A DNA stretch of 64,000 nt from Chloroflexota bacterium. Lineage in GTDB: Bacteria; Chloroflexota; Anaerolineae; Caldilineales; Caldilineaceae. Under the pieces are notes generated by a model. It was not told where the DNA came from and did not search any database. It worked only from the letters and a program-made list of their open reading frames with translations. The stretch is taken from the NCBI GenBank assembly GCA_016861025.1, contig BOKO01000018.1:1-64000 (forward strand), read 5' to 3'. Both the position numbers and the translations under genes were made by a program. Below are positions 17,570-32,484 of this stretch, one piece after another. Every line of letters starts with the position of its first letter. The first letter of the stretch is position 1.

Positions 17570-18343
17570 TTAACGCGTCTCCTGAACAGCCAACGTATAC
17601 AAAAAGAAGTGCAGCCGCATCGCCAACTCTGCGGCCACCGCAGCGAATGCTTCCCGCCGCGCGTCGTCGCCGATCACCGCCGACGGGTCGGCGATGCTCC
17701 AGTGAATCTGGTCGGGGCTGCCCGGAAACGCAGGACATACCTCGCGCATCCGGTCGCACACCGTGATCACATAATCGAACGATTGCCCGGCGAAGACGTC
17801 GACATGCTTGGATTGCTGGCTGCTGATGTCGATGTCGAGTGCGCGCATCGTTTCCACCGCCAGCGGATGCACTGTGCTCACCTCGTTGCCGGCGCTCTGC
17901 ACCTCGACCGCCGTCCCGCCAAGCTGTCGCAGCAGCGCCTCCGCCATTTGGCTGCGTGCGCTGTTGTGCGTGCACAGGAAGAGAATCTTGATGGGCGAAG
18001 ATCGAGGAGCGAGGGACGGCGCAGTGGCGCCGTCTTCGCTCCAACTCGCCATTGCAGGATGCAACGCAACGCCAGCCTGGCAATAGAGCTGCCGCAGATG
18101 CAGCAGATCGAGACTGTAATAGATGTCGCGACCGTCGCTGCTGCTGCGTCGTTCGGTCACCAACGCGCCGCGGCGGAGTTGCGCCAGATGATATGAGACC
18201 AGGTTGAGCGGTCGTGCGACCTGCTCTGCCAACTCCTGCACGCGCAGATCGCTGTGCGCCAACAGTCGAACCAGCCGCCAGCGCAGGTCATGCGCCAACA
18301 ATCTCAACAGGTCGGGCGGCTCTTGAAGCAGTAGATCGTGCAT
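17570..18343 (-). CDS. ArsR-type repressor fused to arsenate reductase
   Basis: A 257-residue two-domain protein. Residues 1-100 form a winged-helix ArsR domain (LLRLLAHDLRWRLVRLLAHSDLRVQELAEQVARPLNLVSYHLAQL). Residues 115-257 are a low-Mr phosphatase-type ArsC with P-loop FLCTHNSARSQMAE (Cys124) and a second cysteine pair CDRMREVC with the usual six-residue spacing. The usual arsenite-binding ELCVCDL of ArsR is replaced by DLRVQEL, so the metalloid must be sensed differently, perhaps through the reductase cysteines or Cys in QLYCQAG. I start at ATG 18343 (MHDLLLQEPP). The open frame runs further upstream through an AT-rich promoter region with unlikely sequence. It is the first gene of the arsenic operon, 31 bases before the aquaporin. 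Confidence 0.88.
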   Translation of the reverse strand: MHDLLLQEPPDLLRLLAHDLRWRLVRLLAHSDLRVQELAEQVARPLNLVSYHLAQLRRGALVTERRSSSDGRDIYYSLDLLHLRQLYCQAGVALHPAMASWSEDGATAPSLAPRSSPIKILFLCTHNSARSQMAEALLRQLGGTAVEVQSAGNEVSTVHPLAVETMRALDIDISSQQSKHVDVFAGQSFDYVITVCDRMREVCPAFPGSPDQIHWSIADPSAVIGDDARREAFAAVAAELAMRLHFFLYTLAVQETR

Positions 18344-18361
18344 TGTTAGAAAATACAAAAT

Positions 18362-18376
18362 AAATTGAATCAAAAT
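18362..18376. promoter_or_regulatory. candidate operator in the AT-rich ars promoter region
   Basis: AAATTGAATCAAAAT contains TTGAATCAA (18365-18373), a small inverted repeat, in an AT-rich stretch (18344-18420) that contrasts with the GC-rich surroundings. It is 22 bases before the ArsR-ArsC start. A possible -10 (TATAAC on the minus strand) lies near 18394. Assignment as an ArsR site is a guess from position. Confidence 0.25.
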
Positions 18377-18593
18377 AAACTGTAATAAATTGGTTATATC
18401 CGATCTTTTACGAACCAACAAATCCTCGCAAACGCCGATCAACCCAAATGCAGCGACAAAACCGAATCATCCAGAACAAGTTCAAGGCGTCGAAGGTCAT
18501 TGCCTCTGGCGCGCCGCAGTGCAATATCGCTGTTCACCCCGATTGGCGTTTGCGCCGTACATCGGTAGGATATTGGCAGGATTGAGATGGACT

Positions 18594-19709
<1,116 letters not shown>

Positions 19710-19721
19710 AAGGAATCGACC

Positions 19722-21401
19722 ATGCAAATTTTCGACCTTGCGCCTGATTCGATCTTTCACAATGCAGTCGTCTATACGCAGGCTGCGCACACGCCGGTTG
19801 TGCAGGCGATCGCCGTTAAGGATGGCCGCATCCTGGCGACCGGCGCCGACGCAGCCATCCTGCCGCTGGCCGGACCCTCAACACGGATGATCGACCTCGA
19901 CGGGCGCACAGTGCTGCCAGGTATATTCGACAGCCACAACCACCTGCTGCAAGTCGGCGTCAAACTAACGCGCATCCGGCTCGACGAATGCCGTTCCCCC
20001 GCCGAAATGATGGAGCTGGTGCGAGAACGCGCCGCAAAAACGCCGCCGGGCGACTGGATCATCGGTGAAGGCTGGAATGAAGGGAATTTTGTTGACGCCG
20101 ACCCGCCCGGCCGCCTGCCCACGCGTTGGGACATCGACCCGGCCACCGACCAACATCCGGTGCTCCTGATGCGCTTTTTCAACACCGATGTCGTCAACAG
20201 CGTTGCGCTGCGTCTGGCGGGCGTCACACGCGCCACACCGAATCCGGCAGGCGGCGAGATCGGGCGAGATGCTTCGGGCGAACCCAATGGGCTGCTGCGC
20301 GCCGCCGCCAAGTTGTTGGTGCGCAATCTCCTGCCACGCCCCACACTTGACGAGCTGCGCACGGCGATCCGACTTGGTTGCCAGGAGATGAATCGCTTCG
20401 GCGTCACCAGCGTGCTCGATCCAGGGTTGTATCCCTATGAGATGGCGGCGTATCAGTCATACGTGGCGGAGGGGCGAGTTGCAAAAGGCGAGGGGCGACA
20501 AGCGCTCCCAACCACGGTGCGGCTAAACGTGATGCCGTCGTGGCATGGCTTTCACGAGGAAGAGACGGAAGCTGAGCTGGAGGCGCGGGCGCGCAGCCTG
20601 GGCGTCGCTTCAGGGCTGGGCGACGAGTGGCTGCGACTGGGAGGGTTAAAGATGGCGATCGACGGCGGCACATCGTCGCACACAGCGTTGATGTACGAAC
20701 CGTTCGAGGGCGAAGCGCACGTCGGCGACTTCAACCGCCTCGACCCACAGACCTTGCGCCGCCACTTTCGCACTGCCCAGGAGCTAGGCTGGGATGTCGG
20801 CATCCACACCTGCGGCGACCGCGCTATGGATATGGTGGTCGACGCCTTCGCCGAGATTGTGCGCGACGCGCCCTGGCCCGATGCACGCCACAATGTGATC
20901 CACGCATATTTTCCCAGCGACCGCGCGCTGGCGTTGATGGCGGAGTATCGCATCGCTGCCGTCATCCAGCCCACCTTTCTGTATTGGGAGGGTGACCTCA
21001 TCTTCCGCGATGTAGGCGACCGTCGCGCCGCAAACTACAAACCGGCGCGCAAATATCTCGACCACGGCGTCGTGCTCTGCGCCACCTCGGACATTCCTTC
21101 GACTGTCTCGCCTGATCCGTTCGTGGGCATGTACGCGCTGGCGACGCGCAAAAACAACCTTGGCCACTACATCGCGCCCGACCAGGCAATCACTCGCGCC
21201 GAGGCGCTGCGCGCCTATACAACCGCCGGCGCATGGCTGACGCGCGAGGAATCGCTCAAAGGGACGCTCGAACCGGGCCGGCTCGCCGACTTGATCGTGA
21301 TCGACCGCAATTATTTCACGGCCCCGGACGAACAGATCAAGGAAATCCGCGTATTGATGACGGTCGTCGGGGGATGCATCGTCTACAACGCGCATTCATA
21401 A
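19722..21401 (+). CDS. YtcJ-type amidohydrolase
   Basis: A 559-residue metal-dependent hydrolase of the amidohydrolase_3 (YtcJ) group. The N-terminal beta-sandwich (FHNAVVYTQ, AIAVKDGRILATG) leads to the metal motif LPGIFDSHNHLLQ; VGIHTCGDRAMDMVVDAF and the C-terminal AYTTAGAWLTREESLKGTLEPGRLADLIVID complete the fold. Substrates of this group are mostly unknown amides or cyclic ureas. AAAGGA 8 bases before the ATG overlaps the dus stop. Around residues 250-263 the sequence VAEGRVAKGEGRQA comes from a GGGGCGAGTTGC-type repeat (20469-20503) read in frame. Confidence 0.88.
   Translation: MQIFDLAPDSIFHNAVVYTQAAHTPVVQAIAVKDGRILATGADAAILPLAGPSTRMIDLDGRTVLPGIFDSHNHLLQVGVKLTRIRLDECRSPAEMMELVRERAAKTPPGDWIIGEGWNEGNFVDADPPGRLPTRWDIDPATDQHPVLLMRFFNTDVVNSVALRLAGVTRATPNPAGGEIGRDASGEPNGLLRAAAKLLVRNLLPRPTLDELRTAIRLGCQEMNRFGVTSVLDPGLYPYEMAAYQSYVAEGRVAKGEGRQALPTTVRLNVMPSWHGFHEEETEAELEARARSLGVASGLGDEWLRLGGLKMAIDGGTSSHTALMYEPFEGEAHVGDFNRLDPQTLRRHFRTAQELGWDVGIHTCGDRAMDMVVDAFAEIVRDAPWPDARHNVIHAYFPSDRALALMAEYRIAAVIQPTFLYWEGDLIFRDVGDRRAANYKPARKYLDHGVVLCATSDIPSTVSPDPFVGMYALATRKNNLGHYIAPDQAITRAEALRAYTTAGAWLTREESLKGTLEPGRLADLIVIDRNYFTAPDEQIKEIRVLMTVVGGCIVYNAHS
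20469..20503. repeat. GGGGCGAGTTGC-type repeat inside a coding region
   Basis: GGGGCGAGTTGC followed by AAAAGGCGAGGGGCGA resembles the intergenic element at 46979-47030 read on its opposite strand. Here it keeps the reading frame of the amidohydrolase and adds a Gly/Glu/Arg-rich loop. Confidence 0.5.
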
Positions 21402-21448
21402 CGTTGTTCGCTGGATCCGATCAAAACTGCATTCTTGTTGTAAAGCAG

Positions 21449-21477
21449 TTGACAACTTCCAGGCATCCCGTTATACT
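21449..21477 (+). promoter_or_regulatory. sigma70-type promoter of the ilv operon
   Basis: A perfect -35 TTGACA (21449-21454), a 17-base spacer and TATACT (21472-21477). Transcription would start near 21484, giving a leader of about 290 nt before ilvB. Confidence 0.8.
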
Positions 21478-21567
21478 GCACAGCATCGAGAGCAACTTGC
21501 TCAATCAATATTGTGCAATGTGCAGCACAACAGGATACCAGTCACAGGATAGCAGTCAAAGGATATA

Positions 21568-21663
21568 ATGTCAGCCATCTCCGCGTTGATTAGCCTTCTT
21601 CTTATCATCGTGCTTCGGGTCGTAGTAGTAGACCGGGAGCTGATTTTGGTTGGAGAAGGTTGA
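21568..21663 (+). CDS. ilv operon leader peptide (branched-chain amino-acid attenuator)
   Basis: A 31-codon frame in the ilvB leader, preceded by AAAGGA (21558-21563). Eighteen of the 31 residues are Leu (7), Ile (5) or Val (6), with the run LLLIIVLRVVVV at residues 10-21, then DRELILVGEG and a TGA stop. Such composition just before an intrinsic terminator is the hallmark of leader peptides of ilv attenuators, in which ribosomes stall when charged Leu-, Ile- or Val-tRNA is scarce. The three CTT Leu codons are part of helix strand 1 and the last four codons (Val-Gly-Glu-Gly) are strand 2 of the attenuator described next. Confidence 0.85.
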   Translation: MSAISALISLLLIIVLRVVVVDRELILVGEG

Positions 21664-21707
21664 GGCGCAGGCGGCGTCGCACACGGTCACCGAAGACCCT
21701 TCCCAAC
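21594..21707 (+). promoter_or_regulatory. attenuator: competing RNA helices 1:2 and 2:3
   Basis: Strand 1 CCUUCUUC (21594-21601) can pair with strand 2 GGAGAAGG (21652-21659) in eight pairs including one G-U. Strand 2, extended to GUUGGAGAAGG (21649-21659), can instead pair with strand 3 CCUUCCCAAC (21698-21707) in ten pairs with one bulged A. Strand 3 overlaps the 5' arm and loop of the terminator hairpin, so 2:3 and terminator exclude each other. A ribosome stalled on the Leu/Ile/Val codons (21595-21630) would free strand 2 and allow antitermination. A ribosome at the stop codon (21661) would cover strand 2 and allow termination. Found by hand pairing, not by folding software. Confidence 0.75.
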
Positions 21708-21727
21708 TGGGAAGGGTCTTTTTGTTT
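21693..21727 (+). terminator. conditional intrinsic terminator (attenuator) before ilvB
   Basis: A perfect 12-bp stem AAGACCCTTCCC/GGGAAGGGTCTT (21693-21704 with 21709-21720, loop AACT) followed by TTTTTGTTTT. It stands 30 bases after the leader-peptide stop and about 50 bases before ilvB, and so would end transcription before the operon unless the antiterminator forms. Confidence 0.9.
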
Positions 21728-21774
21728 TCGCAAGCAGCATTGTTCCGATCCGGCAAACGAAGGAGATTTCGACC

Positions 21775-23568
<1,794 letters not shown>

Positions 23569-23584
23569 AAGAAAGAGAGCATTT

Positions 23585-24157
<573 letters not shown>

Positions 24158-24160
24158 AAA

Positions 24161-24243
24161 GAGATTGGAGATTAGAGATTGGAGAGTGTCGCGTAGACTT
24201 AATCTCCAATCTCTAATCTCTAATCTCCCAATCACCAATCTCT
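24161..24243. repeat. GATTGGAGATT-type palindromic repeat, copy 2
   Basis: Between ilvN and ilvC, the arm GAGATTGGAGATTAGAGATT continuing to 24187 faces the complementary AATCTCCAATCTCTAATC starting at 24201. This is the most regular copy and could form a long hairpin in the operon mRNA, which might modulate expression of the distal genes. Confidence 0.8.
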
Positions 24244-24282
24244 CAATTACTTCAATCCACACTTTTCCAGGACAACGAACTC

Positions 24283-26429
<2,147 letters not shown>

Positions 26430-26467
26430 TCCGATCACGATGTTTGCTGGACTTATCGATTCCTAGG

Positions 26468-26638
26468 TTGTCGCATGCTGTCATCTCGATGTTCTATGGA
26501 TTGATCATCTCGATGTACTTCTTTGACACGCGCCATCATCATCGTCCACACATCCATATTCACCAAGAAGATTTGATGGCGAATTGGATGTTAGCCGTCC
26601 AAGGGGATCGTGTGTTTACGATCGATCCTTTGAAGTAG
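26468..26638 (+). pseudogene. DUF4160-like small protein with an internal deletion
   Basis: A frame of 56 codons from TTG 26468 (or 49 from ATG 26489). The N-terminal part ISMFYGLIISMYFFD-HHHRPHIHIH and the C-terminal part EDLMANWMLAVQGDRVFTIDPLK match the two ends of DUF4160 proteins as I know them (about 80-90 residues). The middle third between the His-rich motif and the final helix is missing without loss of frame. It precedes a DUF2442 gene, its common partner. It may be a decayed gene or a shortened functional form. Confidence 0.5.
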
Positions 26639-26658
26639 GCGGCGGGAGGAAATTGAAG

Positions 26659-26946
26659 ATGTATCCACGAGTGCGATCTGTCCGCCCAAATCCAGATTAC
26701 ACGCTGACGCTTGAATTCGATAATCAAGAAGTCAAAGTGTTTGACGTGAAACCATATCTGGACAAAGGCATTTTTCGTGAGTTGCGTGAAAAGTCCGTAT
26801 TTTATTCTGTCAGGCCTTTTCTCGGTAGCATACAATGGGTGGGAGGACAGGATTTTTGCCCTGATACATTGTATCTGGACGGAGTTCCTGTGGAACCAGA
26901 CGCGCAACTCGATGAGGCAGCACATGGAGTCGGTGCATTCTCTTGA
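26659..26946 (+). CDS. DUF2442 family protein
   Basis: A 95-residue protein with the DUF2442 pattern: YTLTLEFDNQEVKVFDVKPYLDKGIF, then SIQWVGGQDFCPDTLYLDGVPV. GGGAGGA 8 bases before ATG 26659 decides the start. DUF2442 often pairs with DUF4160 in toxin-antitoxin-like modules, where it may act as the DNA-binding or antitoxin partner; this function is not proven. Its place between biosynthetic genes suggests insertion of a small mobile module. Confidence 0.8.
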   Translation: MYPRVRSVRPNPDYTLTLEFDNQEVKVFDVKPYLDKGIFRELREKSVFYSVRPFLGSIQWVGGQDFCPDTLYLDGVPVEPDAQLDEAAHGVGAFS

Positions 26947-27002
26947 CCTGCCACCAACTACAAATGCACCTTGCGCAGCACCAATGAAAGGAGGTGATCG
27001 AA

Positions 27003-27133
27003 ATGGACGATGGTCTTGCTGACCTTTTACGCCAGACTTGTGTTCTTTGCAGCAACCCAGTGTTCTTGATGTGCGCACACGCCGCACACCCAACATCAAT
27101 CCGATTTCGATTCACCTTCAAGGAGGTTGACCC

Positions 27134-27137
<4 letters not shown>
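27003..27137 (+). CDS. 44-residue ORF translationally coupled to leuA
   Basis: ATG 27003 follows a near-perfect Shine-Dalgarno sequence, AAAGGAGGTGATC (26987-26999). The frame ends at TGA 27135-27137, overlapping the leuA start codon (ATGA). The product has three Cys in CVLCSNPVFLMC and five Leu codons but no recognisable family. It may serve as a coupling or leader ORF that controls leuA translation, or encode a small protein. The overlap plus the strong ribosome-binding site make chance less likely; leuA also has its own AAGGAGG inside this ORF. Confidence 0.5.
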
Positions 27138-28921
<1,784 letters not shown>

Positions 28922-28923
28922 AA

Positions 28924-29010
28924 CGATAGAACGCGGATGACGCGGATTGGGCGGATTCTCGCGGATTTTTCTTAATCCGCGCCGAACCGCAAAATCCGCG
29001 TCATCTACGT
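28924..29010. repeat. GCGGATGACGCGGATT-type palindromic repeat
   Basis: GAACGCGGATGACGCGGATT faces AATCCGCGTCATCTACGTTC across about 45 bases, forming a hairpin between leuA and the nucleoside hydrolase gene. The unit is the only copy I see in this window. It may end or protect transcripts of the ilv-leu operon. Confidence 0.75.
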
Positions 29011-29052
29011 TCCATCCCATCCTTCCCAACCCATAAGCTGATGGAGCGCACG

Positions 29053-30021
29053 ATGGCGCAGAAGATTATCTTTGACACCGACCCCGGCATCGACGATGCG
29101 ATGGCGATTCTCTTTGCGCTGGCATCGCCGGAGCTGGAGGTCGTTGGGCTGACGACGGTCTTTGGCAACGTCCACACCGATCTGGCGACCAAGAACGCAC
29201 TGCGTCTGTTGGAGTTTGCGGGGCGTCCGGAGATTCCCGTTGCGCACGGTGCGGCGAAACCGCTGCAGATCGCCTTCGATGAGCCAGCCAGCTTTGTGCA
29301 CGGCGAGAACGGGTTGGGCGAAGTTTATCTGCCCGAACCGACCGCAACGCCCGACCCGCGCCCGGCTGCGCAGTTTATCGTCGACATGGTGATGCAACAT
29401 CCCGGCGAGATCACGCTCGCACCGGTCGGGCCGCTCACCAACATTGCGCTGGCGCTGATGCTGGAGCCGCGCATCGTCGAGCGCGTGGCAGGCGTGGTGC
29501 TGATGGGCGGCGCCGGCGCGGTCAACGGCAACGTCAACCCGGCGGCGGAGGCCAACATCTGGCATGACCCGCACGCAGCGGACCGCGTTTTCACCGCCGG
29601 CTGGCCCGTTACGATGCTGGGGCTGGACGTGACGATGGCGGTGCAGATGGACGACGCCTATCTCGCCGGGCTGCGCAGCTCGCGCACGGGCGAGTTTATC
29701 TACGACATCTCGCGCTTCTACCTGGAATTTCATCGCCAGGTGCATGGCGTCTACGCCTGCCACACCCACGACCCGTCCGCCATCGCCTACCTGATCGACC
29801 CCACGCTCTACACCGTCGAGTATGGCCCAATCCGCGTCGTCACCGAAGGCATCGCCATGGGCATGACGCTGTGGGATCGTCGCGGCGAGTGGCATCGCCC
29901 CAACCCGTGGACGGGGCGCCGGTCGGTCGGCGTCTGCACGGGTGTGGATGCGGAGCGCGTGCTGGCGCTGTACAAGGAGCGGATTACCGGCGAGCGCCAG
30001 CATGAGATATCTGCCAGCTAA
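29053..30021 (+). CDS. inosine-uridine-type nucleoside hydrolase
   Basis: A 322-residue hydrolase that splits the N-glycosidic bond of ribonucleosides. The calcium-binding signature IIFDTDPGIDDAMAI stands at the N-terminus, with TTVFGNVHTDLATKNAL, LAPVGPLTNIALAL, VLMGGAG, EANIWHDPHAADRVF and ACHTHDPSAIAYLIDP carrying further active-site residues. Most of the family have this length. GGAG six bases upstream favours ATG 29053 over ATG 29041. It may be transcribed with leuA across the palindromic repeat, or separately. Confidence 0.94.
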   Translation: MAQKIIFDTDPGIDDAMAILFALASPELEVVGLTTVFGNVHTDLATKNALRLLEFAGRPEIPVAHGAAKPLQIAFDEPASFVHGENGLGEVYLPEPTATPDPRPAAQFIVDMVMQHPGEITLAPVGPLTNIALALMLEPRIVERVAGVVLMGGAGAVNGNVNPAAEANIWHDPHAADRVFTAGWPVTMLGLDVTMAVQMDDAYLAGLRSSRTGEFIYDISRFYLEFHRQVHGVYACHTHDPSAIAYLIDPTLYTVEYGPIRVVTEGIAMGMTLWDRRGEWHRPNPWTGRRSVGVCTGVDAERVLALYKERITGERQHEISAS

Positions 30022-30071
30022 ATTGTTCGCACCTCGCTTTGTCACGTTGAGACAGCATCCTCTATTGAACC

Positions 30072-31292
30072 CTACTCAGTATTTCGCGGTAATCGCGCTT
30101 GCACTGGCGGAAGATTTGGGAATGGTTTATGTGGTTCCATCTGGTACCAATATGCTGTGCTTGAAATATCATCGGAGCGATGGTTATTGTGGCCGTGTTC
30201 AATTGTGACTTTGATGCTTTTGCGAAAATGAATAGGGTCTTCAATGTGAAACCGGTAGTACGATGATTTTCCGCTCCAATTGGGGCCGCCGGGTAGAGTC
30301 AATCCATGATAGAGGCTATCGTACTTTACCGCCGGACAATAGGCCGTGTTGAAGTAATCTTCGGTGCCGGTGCCATGTAAGGTGGGAGGCCATTCCTCAC
30401 CATCGATAAAGATCATATCGTCGCCTTCGCCGTACCAGTTAAACACTTTGAAAAACGCCATACGATCTTCAGGCGTTGCAGATTTTTCTTCTTCTCTACT
30501 GAGCGGCCAGGCTTTGTTTTCCGGCCACTCCACCTCACTGCCAACACGCAAATTGTGAAAGTTTAGATTGCATCCCACATAGTGCCCTATGCCTTCCGCC
30601 TCCAAGATCACGTAATTTTCCTTCCCCCCAATATTTCGCCCCCCAAACTCAAAAGCCAAATTGCGCATGACTTCTTCTGGCGCCTCGGCAAATGCCGGAT
30701 TTCCAGCCGCAAAAAGCTGACGCATCTCTTCGATCAACACAGACATGTCTGAGCTAGTGATTCCCTCAGTTGGATTTTCGCGACGCCATTGCGCATGGAA
30801 ACGCCCCATGTCATCTGGAATTGCTTCATGGAGTTCAAAGTCGATGTAATAGTAGAAATTCATCGCTACGTCGGCTTCATTGTGAAGAAAGAACTCGGCG
30901 CGCTTGCCGAAAGGCATTGGAAACCAACAATTGAAGCCGCGCCCATCGGCGGGACTCATCTGCAGCGGCATCGATGAGAAATTGACGGTCTTGGCGTGAC
31001 CGACCCCGAAAAAATCCCCCAATGGCGCTTCGATCGAGTACTCACTTTCATCATCCCACCGCGCCCGTAAGACAACTCTCCGCAGATAATCATCCTGCTC
31101 GCAGGCATGAGTGCACCAGATATGATTGATGCAACCGGCGCCAGCAATATCGGCCAACTTGACTTGTTGGCCAGGCTGAACCACCAAAAAATCCATATTG
31201 CCTCCGGTGCGATCCCAACTCGAAATACGGCGAGTGGTCACATTTCGGATTCTGGCTAATTCCCCCATCGGACTTCCCTTAAAAACGCTCAC
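30072..31292 (-). CDS. GH172 (DUF2961) glycoside hydrolase A
   Basis: A 406-residue GH172 protein. The DUF2961 features are the N-terminal beta-sandwich (ADIAGAGCINHIWCT), RARWDDESEYSIEAPLGDFFGVGHA, FNCWFPMPFGKRAEF, MIFIDGEEWPPTLHGTGTEDYF with conserved acidic residues in the catalytic pocket, and FHIEDPIHFRKSIKVTIEHG. Characterised GH172 enzymes act on furanosides: difructose dianhydride I and alpha-D-arabinofuranosides. It starts at GTG 31292 after GGGAG. It differs more from its two neighbours than they do from each other. No signal peptide, so it should act in the cytoplasm after uptake. Confidence 0.88.
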   Translation of the reverse strand: MSVFKGSPMGELARIRNVTTRRISSWDRTGGNMDFLVVQPGQQVKLADIAGAGCINHIWCTHACEQDDYLRRVVLRARWDDESEYSIEAPLGDFFGVGHAKTVNFSSMPLQMSPADGRGFNCWFPMPFGKRAEFFLHNEADVAMNFYYYIDFELHEAIPDDMGRFHAQWRRENPTEGITSSDMSVLIEEMRQLFAAGNPAFAEAPEEVMRNLAFEFGGRNIGGKENYVILEAEGIGHYVGCNLNFHNLRVGSEVEWPENKAWPLSREEEKSATPEDRMAFFKVFNWYGEGDDMIFIDGEEWPPTLHGTGTEDYFNTAYCPAVKYDSLYHGLTLPGGPNWSGKSSYYRFHIEDPIHFRKSIKVTIEHGHNNHRSDDISSTAYWYQMEPHKPFPNLPPVQARLPRNTE

Positions 31293-31304
31293 TATGAACT
31301 CCCT

Positions 31305-32405
31305 TCAAATTACCTCAAGATATTCAAAATCAGGCAGCGGTGGAAACGGCGCATGTGGCTCAACTTGATACCAGAAGGCAGTGGATGCAATATCATCCTG
31401 CAATGCGAGATACCGCGGCTTCCCTTCCAGGCTCATCCGCCAACCCAACGCCTGAATGGTGACTCGGCAGTCCTGTTTGAAGCGAACCGGATCCATGATG
31501 TGCCAACGATACAGCCCAAACCGTGTATTGGCCTTGTTCAGCCCATCGGGGCGAATCACCTGCGGCATACCTGAAAAAGGGGACGTGAATTCGCCGTAGC
31601 GTCCCGGCGGCTGCTCAAAGCCCCAGGCGCCGCCAAAGTAATCTTCGGTGCCTGTACCGCAAATCGTGGGGAAATCTTTATCGCCATCAAGGTAGAATTT
31701 GACCTCGCCTTCTCCCCACCAAAGATTGTTGTTTACGCCCCATGCCATGTATACGCCAACATAATGCCCCTGTCCCTTGACCCCATCCAGAATGGTGTAT
31801 ACCTGTTTGTAGGGAAGTGGGTTCTGGCGACGAAATTGCGCATGGAAATAGGCCCGGTCTGGTTCCACATCGGTCAGGGTATAGTTGATCTGGTAGAAAA
31901 ATCCCTCGATCGGGTCGGGAAGCAGATTTTCAATTGTAATTCGGGCATGGGTGCGAAACGGCATTTCCCAGTAACTGTTGAACCCTCCAGCTGGATTCAC
32001 AGCGACTGGCAACGACCTGACATCAGCGCGCTCACACCACCCCATACAAAAGAAATCTCCCAACGGCGTCTCCACAGAGGGCGTCTCTTCGTTATCCCAG
32101 TACATGCGCAGGATTAACGCCCGCCAGAACTTCGGATGCACGGTGAACCACAATTGCTGAATCGCCCCCGAACCGCTAATGTCGGCAAGTGTGACAGTGC
32201 TGCGGCCTTCGACCGTAATACAAGGTGAAATCTTCCATCCGGGACCGAGTTCGCGAGCGGCGTCGGCGCCGGTTCCATGGATCGCCATGCCGCCCTTTCC
32301 TTTTTCGCCTGTGAAGTTCTCTGCGCTGATCGAACGCGTTTCGGCGTTTGATACACGAGCAAGATTTCCCAGACTCAACCCCAGTCCATTATATGCAACA
32401 ACCAT
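31305..32405 (-). CDS. GH172 (DUF2961) glycoside hydrolase B
   Basis: A 366-residue GH172 protein closely related to the next gene upstream: both open with YNGLGLSLGNLA/FNGLGRHLGNLS and SNAETRSISAEN. Key segments are LILRMYWDNEETPSVETPLGDFFCMGW, FNSYWEMPFRTHARI, VKFYLDGDKDFPTICGTGTEDYFGGAWGF and YRWHIMDPVRFKQDCRVTIQALGW (given in part). Start at ATG 32405 after GGAGAAGGAAAA; the open frame extends upstream but without a matching N-terminus. Its stop is 12 bases before the start of GH172 A. Probably oligomeric, as characterised members form trimers or hexamers. Confidence 0.88.
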   Translation of the reverse strand: MVVAYNGLGLSLGNLARVSNAETRSISAENFTGEKGKGGMAIHGTGADAARELGPGWKISPCITVEGRSTVTLADISGSGAIQQLWFTVHPKFWRALILRMYWDNEETPSVETPLGDFFCMGWCERADVRSLPVAVNPAGGFNSYWEMPFRTHARITIENLLPDPIEGFFYQINYTLTDVEPDRAYFHAQFRRQNPLPYKQVYTILDGVKGQGHYVGVYMAWGVNNNLWWGEGEVKFYLDGDKDFPTICGTGTEDYFGGAWGFEQPPGRYGEFTSPFSGMPQVIRPDGLNKANTRFGLYRWHIMDPVRFKQDCRVTIQALGWRMSLEGKPRYLALQDDIASTAFWYQVEPHAPFPPLPDFEYLEVI

Positions 32406-32484
32406 TTTTCCTTCTCCGCGAGAATCAATTGAGACAGATATACTACGGTCTCTGCGAAAAGCTTTTAGTGAGATCCAGAGGGAA

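Noticed and set aside
24161..24243. CRISPR array
   Set aside because: The units are about 11-13 bases, degenerate and arranged as a palindrome without regular spacers. No cas gene is in the window.
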